From JBFWNG01 sp050251195 (lineage in GTDB: Bacteria; Bdellovibrionota_B; Oligoflexia; Oligoflexales; Oligoflexaceae), in assembly GCA_050251195.1 (NCBI GenBank), contig JBFWNG010000007.1:1-64000 (forward strand): a stretch of 64,000 nucleotides of DNA, read 5' to 3'. The notes under the pieces are model-generated. The model saw only the letters and a list, made by a program, of their open reading frames with translations, was not told the DNA's origin and did not search any database. Within the stretch, counting starts at the first letter, position 1, and each line of letters starts with the position of its first letter. This document shows, piece after piece, positions 1 through 7,939 of this stretch. The translations under genes and the position numbers were made by a program.

Positions 1-64
1 GCAACAACTTCCTTCGACCCGCTGTGTGGATAACTTTAAAATATGAGTGAAAAGAGAAAACGCG

Positions 65-1156
65 CTACGCGCGTTCGTAATCGGGCGACCCGAGGCTTTG
101 CGACTTGATGAAATTTCGGATTAGGGTAGCAAGAAGCATCATCGTTGCGTGCGTATGTCGGCAAATATGAGTGGAGCGCCAGGGAAGACCAAGGGCCTTG
201 AATGCTTTGTTGAAAGCCGACTGAATTCGGTTGTACCGAAGCAGCCCACCTTCAGCAGCCTGGAAGATCGGCCCTATCCCGGTGGATGCAGTCTTCATGG
301 ACTTGAGCAGCTCGACTAACTCGCCAGCGAGTGGAATGGTTCGGGCTGAATCTTCGGTCTTGGTTGTGTCGACCAAGGCCGGAGTTCTAGTCCAGTGATC
401 CCACATCACCGTTTTGCTGATGCGCGCCACTCTTGCTTCAAGGTCAACAGCATCCCAACACAACCCGCAGGCTTCACCAACTCTAACACCAGTCAAAACC
501 AAAAACACAGCGAGTTGCCAGTAGACAGGAGCCGAACGATGACTTCTTAGCCAATTGGTCCACGAGACTATTTCCTCAGGTTTCATAAAGTAATCAGGTC
601 GTCTTGCAGAAACGGGTTTAAAGAACACCCGTTCCCGATGCCGCTTGACGACTGGAACAACGAAATCCTGATTCACATAGTTGCGGTACCAGTGCAAAAT
701 CACGGTGAGATACTTGAGCTCGTGGAGGAAGCTTTTCCTGCCCGGATTTTTTCGGGAAGGGTGCTTTAGCAGCCACGTGATCCATTCATCCACTGTTTTG
801 GAATTGAAATCTGACATCGCCAGCGTATCAAATGGAGTTCCTCGGAAGTACTGCACTCGTGTTAGCCGCGTCTGCTTGGATGATTCTTTAAGTCGATCCA
901 TGCCTTCGGTAAGGTACCGTTCGACGACACTTCCGAACGTGTCACTCGATTGTGAAGCATCACCCGTTGTAGTTTGGACAGCGGGCTTTCCACTCAGCAA
1001 CGACGCCTTTGTCACATCATGCCAAACTTCTGCCTCAGCTCGCGTTTCGAAAGAACGAATTGCCGCCCGAATACCCCGAACATAAACTTGAGCCTCATAA
1101 AAGACCGTTTTCTTGTTGGAACTTTTCAAAATACGAAATCGTTTCATTACAGCCAT
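65..1156 (-). CDS. Tyrosine recombinase (phage-type integrase), C-terminus damaged
   Basis: Tyrosine-family site-specific recombinase, expected to integrate or excise a mobile element. The N-terminal half carries a SAM-like DNA-binding domain (about residues 72-165). The catalytic domain shows R225 in TGVRVGEA, K266 in TTKTED and H330-x-x-R333 in HICRHTHA. The expected last box (LGH followed by the nucleophilic Tyr) is missing: after HATMM the frame runs into about 25 unrelated residues and stops. A neighbouring frame reads NPKF, a sequence often found at this point, so a frameshift followed by decay is likely. The start overlaps the end of the excisionase-like gene by about 10 bases and has an AAAGGA ribosome site upstream. 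The gene is probably inactive. A close cousin survives as a relict at 25.4 kb. Confidence 0.85.
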   Translation of the reverse strand: MAVMKRFRILKSSNKKTVFYEAQVYVRGIRAAIRSFETRAEAEVWHDVTKASLLSGKPAVQTTTGDASQSSDTFGSVVERYLTEGMDRLKESSKQTRLTRVQYFRGTPFDTLAMSDFNSKTVDEWITWLLKHPSRKNPGRKSFLHELKYLTVILHWYRNYVNQDFVVPVVKRHRERVFFKPVSARRPDYFMKPEEIVSWTNWLRSHRSAPVYWQLAVFLVLTGVRVGEACGLCWDAVDLEARVARISKTVMWDHWTRTPALVDTTKTEDSARTIPLAGELVELLKSMKTASTGIGPIFQAAEGGLLRYNRIQSAFNKAFKALGLPWRSTHICRHTHATMMLLATLIRNFIKSQSLGSPDYERA

Positions 1157-1473
1157 GACTTAATTTCCTTTCTCTTAAGCCACGCCTCGATACTCTCCCG
1201 TCTAAACATCACGGTGCGTCCCAACATCACAAAAGGGATTTGCCTTTTAGAAACCCAATTGCGAATAGTTTTAGGTGCGCGTCGAAATGCTTTGGCAAGT
1301 TCCTCAACGGTCAGTAGATCCAGATTTTCAAAGAGCATGTCTCCGAGGGCTCTTTGCCCATTATGGAGCGAGACGAAGTTATCATGTTTAACATGTTCTT
1401 TCAGGTTGTTTTCTAAAACAGCTGGTGTGTGACACTGGACGGATTGTTCGATGGTAGTTGCGGCAAACCTCAC
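1147..1473 (-). CDS. Excisionase-like helix-turn-helix protein
   Basis: Small DNA-binding protein of 108 residues. The C-terminal half (about residues 52-105) matches the excisionase/MerR-like HTH_17 pattern: LLTVEELAKAF, then RRAPKTIRNWV, then a wing with GRTVMFRRESIEAWL. Proteins of this type direct the recombination of a neighbouring integrase or repress its promoter. The first 45 residues are not recognised. The start is GTG with AGGG six bases upstream. Translation runs into the integrase, and a replication-relaxation-like gene lies 52 bases upstream, so the three form one minus-strand operon. Confidence 0.75.
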   Translation of the reverse strand: MRFAATTIEQSVQCHTPAVLENNLKEHVKHDNFVSLHNGQRALGDMLFENLDLLTVEELAKAFRRAPKTIRNWVSKRQIPFVMLGRTVMFRRESIEAWLKRKEIKSWL

Positions 1474-1525
1474 TATTTACCCTAAATTTATTATCAAAAA
1501 GCGGAATTGGCCCGATATGGGGGTA

Positions 1526-2395
1526 TCAGTAGCAAAAATGGGTCGGAGAAAAAACTTTATAACCTTTTGTTCTGAAAGGAGCCTTTGCTGCGTTCATCAA
1601 TAACCTTCCCATAACTACTGATGGGGACATCATTGGCGTATCATTGACAAGTTCTTGGAGCGTCAAACCGACTTCCGAGCCTTCGATAATCCTTGCCTGC
1701 CAGCCACCTTCCACAAATTGCCCTACGGTCAAAAAATTATGGTAGTCAGCCTTCTCCTCAGACCCGGACGATAATTTTTCTGCCAGACGCTTTGCGTGAC
1801 CCTCCTTCTCCACGAACCAAATGACCCTGTAAATTTTCTTCCAGGACGCGTAGAAGGCGCCAATGGTTTGATAGTCCAAATTGGTTTTTCTTGATAATTC
1901 CACCTCTAGGGCCATGATCTTAGGTAGCGGGTCACCTTTTACTCTCCAATAACCATCCGGACGATGCCGTGTGGTGCGAGGGACCCATTCTGGGTAATCG
2001 GATTCGGAATAGCGGCGCAGTTGTTGCTCCGTGAAGACCTCACAGCCTTCAGGTATGCCTTGAATCCAAGATCCAAGGTGCACGGCACTCGCCAAAAGGT
2101 CATGGCCGAAGTTCTCGCTCTTGAACCCGTCCTCTTGAAGGCCATTTAGACGTGGCCTTATAACGCTGTATCCTTTCATTGTTAATGTCCAAGCGAAATG
2201 GTTGCCAGTGAGGCCCACCCTCGCAAGGATGTAGCCGGCATGTTGAAGCCTCGTAAGTCGTTGGTAGATAGCGGTTGATTTGTCCGATCCGGAAAAGCGC
2301 AAGCCCAACATCGCAGTTGTGGCGGCTTTCCATTGCCAAAGAAACATCAGAATTTCGAAATCGAGGTCTGAAATAATAACCCTGCGGCCCTTCAT
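1526..2395 (-). CDS. Replication-relaxation-like protein (winged helix plus nuclease-like fold)
   Basis: Predicted DNA-processing protein of 289 residues. The N-terminal 90 residues look like a winged helix (SDLDFEILMFLWQWKAAT, then a Q/R-rich recognition helix and a wing). The second half has RPDGYW followed about 15 residues later by ALEVELSRKT, an arrangement like PD-(D/E)XK nucleases and the Replic_Relax family of mobilizable elements. The start is placed at 2395 because GGAGGA lies directly upstream. The longer frame to 2449 has no ribosome site. Its upstream region carries the GAGTCTCA repeat cluster, a plausible binding site. The family assignment is by pattern only. Confidence 0.6.
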   Translation of the reverse strand: MKGRRVIISDLDFEILMFLWQWKAATTAMLGLRFSGSDKSTAIYQRLTRLQHAGYILARVGLTGNHFAWTLTMKGYSVIRPRLNGLQEDGFKSENFGHDLLASAVHLGSWIQGIPEGCEVFTEQQLRRYSESDYPEWVPRTTRHRPDGYWRVKGDPLPKIMALEVELSRKTNLDYQTIGAFYASWKKIYRVIWFVEKEGHAKRLAEKLSSGSEEKADYHNFLTVGQFVEGGWQARIIEGSEVGLTLQELVNDTPMMSPSVVMGRLLMNAAKAPFRTKGYKVFSPTHFCY

Positions 2396-2454
2396 GCAAT
2401 TCCTCCATGCTGGGGTGGCTTGACAAGATGCTGCGACTCCGGAGGCCAAGCCAG

Positions 2455-2616
2455 GAGTCTCAAATAAATGTCCTTCAAGAAGGTACTTGCAAGAGCGTGC
2501 CAGCGTGAGACTGAAGTCTCAAACGCGCATAAAGGGCGGATATTAACGGAGAAAGGAAAAAATAAAGAGTCTCAGGTTTTGAGACTCAGTATCAGGGAGT
2601 CTCAACGCGAGTCTCC
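2455..2616. repeat. Cluster of GAGTCTCA / TGAGACTC inverted repeats
   Basis: Seven copies of the same octamer core, direct and inverted, lie within 162 bases just upstream of the replication-relaxation-like gene: 2455-2462, 2506-2512 with 2515-2521 (a 7-2-7 perfect palindrome), 2567-2574 with 2580-2587 (an 8-5-8 perfect palindrome), 2597-2604, and 2609-2616 (last base changed). Such arrays are typical of plasmid iterons, oriT or regulator-binding sites. The function here is inferred from position only. Confidence 0.7.
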
Positions 2617-2769
2617 GGTATGTATCAGGATAGATGTCGCATGGAAGGTTGTGAGGGGACGCTACATATATTTGTAAGGATTTGCAACATTCATCTTCGG
2701 GGGCGAATAATGGGAATGAAAAAAGGCCCTATGCATGATACAAGGGCCTACTGACATGAGAGGTGCCAT

Positions 2770-3165
2770 CTATAATTTGGTTATGACCACGTCTGATCCC
2801 TTTTTTTCGACCCTATATTGGTCGCGATTAATCGATAAATGCACCGGTCCATTGGCAAAACTCATAGAGATTGTGAAAGTTAAAGATTCTTCCTCCGATC
2901 GAGATGCGCAACCCTGTCCAGCGCTATTAGTTCTTGCATATGCAAAAAACTGATTTGGATCCATTTCTTCAAAACCCACGAAATAATGGCATGTGCTGCC
3001 GCTCATATGGTTGAAACCCAAAGTTAGTATCTCAGTTCGTTCGTCATACTCGCTCACCGAAATATTATAAACCTCTGTACCCATCAGACGGATTGCCTCA
3101 GATGGTTGTGCGAAGAGATTCCCTGCTCCGGCAAAAAGGGCAAAAATAAGTGAAAAAAATTTCAT
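2770..3165 (-). CDS. Secreted protein of unknown function
   Basis: Not recognised. It is 131 residues with a clear Sec signal peptide (MKFFSLIFALFAGAGNLFA, cleavage expected after FA-QP). The mature part is about 112 residues, rich in beta-prone stretches, and has two cysteines (in STCHYF and GQGCAS) that could form a disulfide in the periplasm. GGAG stands ten bases before the ATG. It is monocistronic, between the mobile operon on the left and the AlbA-domain gene on the right. Confidence 0.65.
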   Translation of the reverse strand: MKFFSLIFALFAGAGNLFAQPSEAIRLMGTEVYNISVSEYDERTEILTLGFNHMSGSTCHYFVGFEEMDPNQFFAYARTNSAGQGCASRSEEESLTFTISMSFANGPVHLSINRDQYRVEKKGSDVVITKL

Positions 3166-3514
3166 AGGTCAATCTCCATTGTGGTTTGATCTATTTTATC
3201 AATGTCCAGAAAACTGATCAACTGGGGTTAATTATTGAATTATTGGGCAATGACCTTTTTTCAGATCCCTTGATCCAAGCCCCCTAGAAATAGGGCGGCT
3301 AAGAAAAATGTGTGACGGCGCAATATTAGCACCAAATCCCTATTTCCATGATTTTATTACCAAAAAACGCCACATTTTGTGCTAACAATTCCCCAGGGAA
3401 CTTTACGAATTATATTGATCCGAACGAAATCCAATGTTAGCATCCTTTCAATATCTACTGGATTTTATTGAAAAAATTACCACCCACCCCTGCTAAGAAT
3501 GTGAAGATAGAGGA
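3166..3514. other. Intergenic region, divergent promoters
   Basis: AT-rich stretch between two divergent genes. The only clear structure is a short hairpin around 3280-3299 (CCCTA / TAGGG around GAAA, with GCC/GGC flanks). It is not followed by a T-run, so a terminator role is doubtful. No gene is visible. Confidence 0.5.
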
Positions 3515-5203
3515 ATGGAGCACGTTCAATATAACTCAGCAAATGTTAGGGCGATATTGGCTTCAGTGAAAGTCAAAGCCAGCGAAGAAGTGGAAAGCGA
3601 AACTGTAGAATTCAAAGAATATTCAAGCCCGGCCTCCTTGTACAATGATAAAGGCATCGCGGAAGAACTTTGTGCACTCGGAAATCATCGTGGGGGCGTC
3701 TTAATAGTTGGAGTTCGCGACAGCAAAAATATCAAAAATAAAAGTTGGCCGACCCAGCTTGTAGGTTTTGAGGGTGCAGACCCACCAGAAGTACTGTCAA
3801 GGTTAGCCGGCCGGCTGAGGAATGCCTTGGGTTTACGAGTTGAAATTGTTGACTTCGAAAATAAAACCTTCTTGGCGATTTACATCGAAAAAAATATGGC
3901 AAGTCTTGTGGGAACGACTTCCGGAAAAACGTGTCTAAGAGAAGGAAGATCTAGTCGCCCCATGTTACCCGAGGAGATCACAGCTGCTGTTAAGTCTTTA
4001 CAAACATACGACTGGAGTGCAGACACAATTAATGCCCCGGTTTTGGAAACCCTTGATTTGGAATCGGTACAGGCCGCGAAAAGCGACTTTTGCTCCCGTA
4101 GAGGCATTGCCCCACAATCACCTGATAACAATTTTTTAGAAGCGATTTCTGCGACCAAAAACGGTCTTTTGACCAAAGGAGGTTTACTGTTTCTTGGGAA
4201 GCCCTCTGCTATAAAACAATATCTTGGCGATTTTGAATATCGCTTTACCTGGAGGTCGGGAGTTCAACTAAAAATGAATGAAGTCTGGGCCGAAAACCTT
4301 TGGGAATCCATAAAAAAAGCGAAAGCTCTGTTCGAGCGGTGCACGAACGACATGGAGTTTACCTATAAAAACCAAATCTATAAGGCCCCTAACTTAGATC
4401 CGCTGGCGTTTCACGAAGCCTTAATCAATGCTATGGTTCACCGAGACTATGCAAAGGACGGCATGATATCTGTTGATTACACAGGGGATGCACTTGTCGT
4501 AGCTAGTCCCGGAGAGTTTTACGGCGGAGTCAACGCGGATAATATAGCGTTTCATGAGCCGAGACATAGGAATAAAAGTCTCGCACGAACTTTCATGAAT
4601 TACCAATTAGTCGACCGAGCAGGAATGGGAATCCATAGGATGGGTGTCAATTCGTTAGTCTACGGCCGCGCCTTTCCAAAATTCGAAGAAGTAGGCGGGG
4701 CGATTCGAGTGAGCATGGCGGCGGAATACCTAAGACCAGGAATTTTCGTTTTAACAGAAGGAAAGAAGGAGCTTTTTATTCCTGACCTAATAATCTTAAA
4801 TATCCTTTACGAGAGAACTCATGTTCCCCTTTACGAGGCATTCGACAACATCTCGAAAATAGCGACTGACTCGTGGTCAGCAGTCCAGAATTTTATCAAG
4901 CGATGGGATCAGTTTGTTGAGCTATGCGGATCCAAAGAGGATCTTTCATTGGTTGTAAAGGGTTCGGCTAAAGATTATTTTAACGTTCAGACGACGTTGA
5001 AACCGAAGTTAGGAAGCGAAAAATACGTTAGCTTGTTCAGCCTCCTGAAAAATCACGGTTCCCTACCAAACGAAGATATTCTAGAGATGTTGCAACACGG
5101 CCACTCCTCGACAACAAGTCGTTTTTTGAGGGAAACCAAATGGGTCTCTCGATCCGGAGAGGCAAAGGCAGCCCGATGGAGATTGGAAAACCCTTATGGC
5201 TAG
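3515..5203 (+). CDS. Schlafen AlbA_2-domain ATP-binding protein (RecG-like regulator family)
   Basis: Member of the divergent AAA_4/AlbA_2 group often labelled putative transcriptional regulator or ATP-dependent helicase RecG-related. Residues 28-150 form the AlbA_2 domain (ETVEFKEY, then ELCALGNHRGGVLIVGV). Residues 295-400 look like a GHKL-type ATPase domain (HEALINAMVHRDY 300-312, SPGEFYGGV 331-339, RNKSLARTF 352-360, DRAGMGIHRM 367-376). The last 160 residues are not recognised. Related Schlafen-like proteins bind nucleic acid and several occur in defence islands, so a defence role is possible but not shown. The ATG follows AGAGGA very closely, so initiation may be weak. It lies between two damaged integrases. 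Confidence 0.8.
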   Translation: MEHVQYNSANVRAILASVKVKASEEVESETVEFKEYSSPASLYNDKGIAEELCALGNHRGGVLIVGVRDSKNIKNKSWPTQLVGFEGADPPEVLSRLAGRLRNALGLRVEIVDFENKTFLAIYIEKNMASLVGTTSGKTCLREGRSSRPMLPEEITAAVKSLQTYDWSADTINAPVLETLDLESVQAAKSDFCSRRGIAPQSPDNNFLEAISATKNGLLTKGGLLFLGKPSAIKQYLGDFEYRFTWRSGVQLKMNEVWAENLWESIKKAKALFERCTNDMEFTYKNQIYKAPNLDPLAFHEALINAMVHRDYAKDGMISVDYTGDALVVASPGEFYGGVNADNIAFHEPRHRNKSLARTFMNYQLVDRAGMGIHRMGVNSLVYGRAFPKFEEVGGAIRVSMAAEYLRPGIFVLTEGKKELFIPDLIILNILYERTHVPLYEAFDNISKIATDSWSAVQNFIKRWDQFVELCGSKEDLSLVVKGSAKDYFNVQTTLKPKLGSEKYVSLFSLLKNHGSLPNEDILEMLQHGHSSTTSRFLRETKWVSRSGEAKAARWRLENPYG

Positions 5204-5529
5204 CATTTCCTGGATACTGATCTTCTGGAGCTCCACGCAATACAGACATTTAGACGTGAGGAAAACGAAACATGGCGGGTGCGTCTGTGATTCATCTGTG
5301 ATCCACTGAGCAGAAGAGGGATTTGCCGGGACGAGCAAGGACGAGGCGTGAAGGTTAACTTACTGTTAAAACTAAAAACTCTTCTGTTTGCGGAAAGTTA
5401 CGAATCGACCCATCTCAATCCCTCTCTCTCCGTTGCAAGACTAAGCCTTCGTCACATCCGACGATATGCGATTTTTCCCGAAAATCAAAAAAGGTTCCCA
5501 AAAAGGTTCCCAAACATCTGCTGAAATCA
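5204..5529. other. Intergenic region next to integrase remnant
   Basis: No gene recognised. It contains a perfect 12-bp tandem duplication of AAAAAGGTTCCC at 5488-5499 and 5500-5511, just beyond the 3' end of the integrase remnant. Phage and island attachment sites often sit there. No tRNA is visible. Confidence 0.4.
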
Positions 5530-6087
5530 TTACGATTTTATCAGGCGTAGTGTTCGGATTTTAGGTGTTTCTGTGGGAGGTGGAGTAGCAGTTGCAGTGC
5601 TTCCGATGCGAGTTGCGATCTCGTGAAGTCGTTCATCGCTTCGATGAATGTACGTCATTGTTGTGCTTGCGCTTTTGTGGTTTAGCAGGCGGCGAATATC
5701 TTCGACATTAGCACCCGCTTGAACCCAGAGTTCCGTACACGAATGTCGAAGTCCGTGGGGCGAAACAACGGTTACGCCGGCTTCCTTGCAGAAACGTTTA
5801 ACAGCGTGGTACCAAACTCCATGTGAAAGCATCTTACCATTTCGATCCGGTGCCACGAATCTTGAGCTCGACTTCTTTCTTCGCTCCGCAAGATACTCAG
5901 CGAGCTTCGGTGCGAGCGGCACATATTCCTGTACTTTACCCTTAGGAAGCTCTTTAACTTTGTCTTCCTTCCGTTTGTAAGCTTGGCGAATATGGATTTG
6001 CTTGTTTTCGAAGTCGACTGCATCCCACCGTAGCGGTTGGATAGCTTCACAGCGCTGCAAATTACAAAAACATCCTAGACATAGCAT
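5530..6087 (-). pseudogene. Tyrosine integrase, 5'-truncated by an insertion-sequence end
   Basis: C-terminal catalytic part of a phage-type integrase. It shows HGLRH (H111, R114), H137 in LLNHKSA and the nucleophile Y146 in TMTYIHR. The N-terminal DNA-binding half is absent. Homology begins at about residue 8 (CNLQRCEAIQPLRW), exactly where the relict insertion sequence ends at 6070, so the first few codons are element sequence. The first catalytic Arg is replaced by Gln (LQRCEA where family members have R-x-G-E-A), which would also abolish activity. Best read as a fossil of a second integrative element. Confidence 0.8.
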
Positions 6088-6257
6088 GGCGAATGTTCGC
6101 CATCACAGGCCCAGATTCGCCTTAAACTTCCAGAGAATTTAAGAGCATCTAGTAGTCCATGATCACTAATTTTTGGTCTTCTTTACGGACAAGCGCTACA
6201 AGCCATGGCAAGATTTACCGTTCGCTGCAGAAGTTCAGAGCACTTCGAATCACAATG
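6070..6257 (-). mobile_element. Relict end of an older insertion-sequence copy
   Basis: This 188-bp block matches the end of the complete element to its right at many positions. Both begin ACATCCTAGACATA and share GAATGTTCG, TTAAGAGCATCTAGTA, GATCA and the last coding stretch of the transposase. On the minus strand it still encodes RTVNLAMACSACP followed by a stop, nearly identical to the complete transposase end (RTVNLAMACGACP). The match fades further into the gene. The copy is diverged, not a recent duplicate. It cuts off the integrase at 5530-6087 and is itself cut by the complete copy at 6258. Confidence 0.75.
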
Positions 6258-7698
6258 ACATCCTAGACATATAATAAATAGCGAATGTTCGTCACTGCAG
6301 GGCTGGATTCAGGTTAAATTCCCAGAACATTTAAGAGCATCTAGTACGTGGGGATCAGTAATTTTAGGGGATTCGTTAGGGACAGGCGCCGCAAGCCATA
6401 GCGAGATTAACCGTTCGTCGCGATGCTCTCGCTTCAACGACTCTACATTGCATCGTCAGCTGTTCCTCAGACGTCCATTTCCCGGTAAACAACTCAATCG
6501 GCGTTCCGCCCCCGAGAACGTTTTGAGGAATCGTCTCGTTATGCTGATGGCAATAGTATTCAACCTGTTTAACAACCGCCTCCCATGTTGTGAGAGGGTG
6601 ACAAAAGAGGTGCCTATACTTTAGCGCCTTGAAGAAAGCTTCGATCATCGAATTGCTGAACTCGACGTCGATTTGAGCGATCTTCAACGCTATACCGATC
6701 GGGCCTAAAAAGGACGACACATTCCGATTGCTGTTCTCTGTACCATCGTCGGCAAGGATTGTTGGCTTCACAACTGCTCCAAGCGCTTTTGCCCTAGTCA
6801 GAGCCATTTTCAGCAAGGAAATAGTCTCTGCTCCGCCAAATTTAAGGGTCACGTTGGTTGCCAAAACGAATCGAGAATAGTTATCGATGATACTCTGGAT
6901 AAAAACACGAGTTCGATCCTCGAGCCGTATTATCGTTTGGTCAATATGCCAAATTTGGTTAGGCAACGATGCTCTGATGCCTAACGTCCGTTTGTTTGGA
7001 TATACCCGCATATTCGTTCTTCTAAGCTTAAATTCTTTTATGACCCGATACCAAATTGCCGCCGAAGCATACACTTCCCCAGCACGTCGCGCGAACCAGA
7101 CCAGCGACGGAATGCTAAAATGCGCGTACTCCTTTGACGTCACGTAGTCCTTGATTTTTTTGATTTCATTGTTCGGAACTTTAGACGGCGTCAGTTTAGG
7201 GCAGCTTGGGTGGTCTTCGAGACTACAGCCTCTTTGACGATTAAGCCAAATTTGGTACCTTTGGCGGCTCAATCCTATCGCATCCAAAACCTTGCTTAGG
7301 CCAGAAACCTCAGCAGCGCTTTTGATCATCCCAATCAGATTCGCCTTTGCTTCCGCCGTCGGTAGTCTCTTAAATTGAATTTGCAGTCCGAAGATCCGAA
7401 AAGTGGCAATGGTAACGTCCAACACGACCTCGGACGACTCTACCTTCGCCTTCAGCTCGCGGTTTTCGACAATTAGTCTACTGTAGTCCTGATCTAGGTC
7501 TCTCGCCGTGACGACCTCTCGAACACCATTCCTGATCCAGGTTAAAGCAGTAGAACGCGGGATTCTGAGCTCTGGAAAAAGCTCCGGGTTTCCCGTTGCA
7601 ACTACGAGTTGTTTTACGCGATGATCGTAAATGCGATACGACATAATGATGCCCCGGTCTATAAGAGGCTTTGAAATATACTGAAACTTGCTGGGATG
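6258..7698 (-). mobile_element. Insertion sequence with a single DDE transposase gene
   Basis: The left end is set at 6258 because the relict copy shares the sequence from that point (ACATCCTAGACATA). The right end is uncertain. CTGGGATG at 7691-7698 is a candidate for the inverted counterpart of CATCCTAG, but only about seven of eight bases agree and no target duplication was identified. It contains one long transposase gene and no programmed frameshift is needed. Confidence 0.5.
6376..7644 (-). CDS. DDE transposase (rve integrase core)
   Basis: Catalyses transposition of the surrounding insertion sequence. It is 422 residues in one frame. The N-terminal part has helix-turn-helix-like segments (about 1-45 and 95-140). 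The retroviral-integrase-type core runs from about 225 to 395 with the triad D235 (IWHIDQT), D299 or D300 (LADDGTEN) and E335 (MIEAFFKALK), so it looks catalytically intact. The C-terminus ends in CGACP, a small cysteine pair also kept in the relict copy. It resembles transposases of the IS3/IS481-like rve superfamily, and I cannot assign the exact family. Confidence 0.85.
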   Translation of the reverse strand: MSYRIYDHRVKQLVVATGNPELFPELRIPRSTALTWIRNGVREVVTARDLDQDYSRLIVENRELKAKVESSEVVLDVTIATFRIFGLQIQFKRLPTAEAKANLIGMIKSAAEVSGLSKVLDAIGLSRQRYQIWLNRQRGCSLEDHPSCPKLTPSKVPNNEIKKIKDYVTSKEYAHFSIPSLVWFARRAGEVYASAAIWYRVIKEFKLRRTNMRVYPNKRTLGIRASLPNQIWHIDQTIIRLEDRTRVFIQSIIDNYSRFVLATNVTLKFGGAETISLLKMALTRAKALGAVVKPTILADDGTENSNRNVSSFLGPIGIALKIAQIDVEFSNSMIEAFFKALKYRHLFCHPLTTWEAVVKQVEYYCHQHNETIPQNVLGGGTPIELFTGKWTSEEQLTMQCRVVEARASRRTVNLAMACGACP

Positions 7699-7939
7699 CT
7701 ACGAATATTCGATCGAGCAGACCCAAAATGTGTTAAAAACCTGCAGGGTAACTTTTTAAGGCTTAACCATTTTCCTAAAGGCTCCCGCGGCAACGCTTTT
7801 GAGGAGGGGCGAGGTACTTCTCGACGTTTGCTAACTTCGTATCATAAATATTGCGTTGTACTTGAGGGAGATGTTTATTCTTACTCATTTCCACCTGTTT
7901 TCGTTAGCCCTCTGCGCTAGTACTTGCGTTCGGCCCACC

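Noticed and set aside
2455..2616. CRISPR-like array
   Set aside because: The repeats are eight bases long, occur in both orientations and have irregular spacing; no cas genes nearby.
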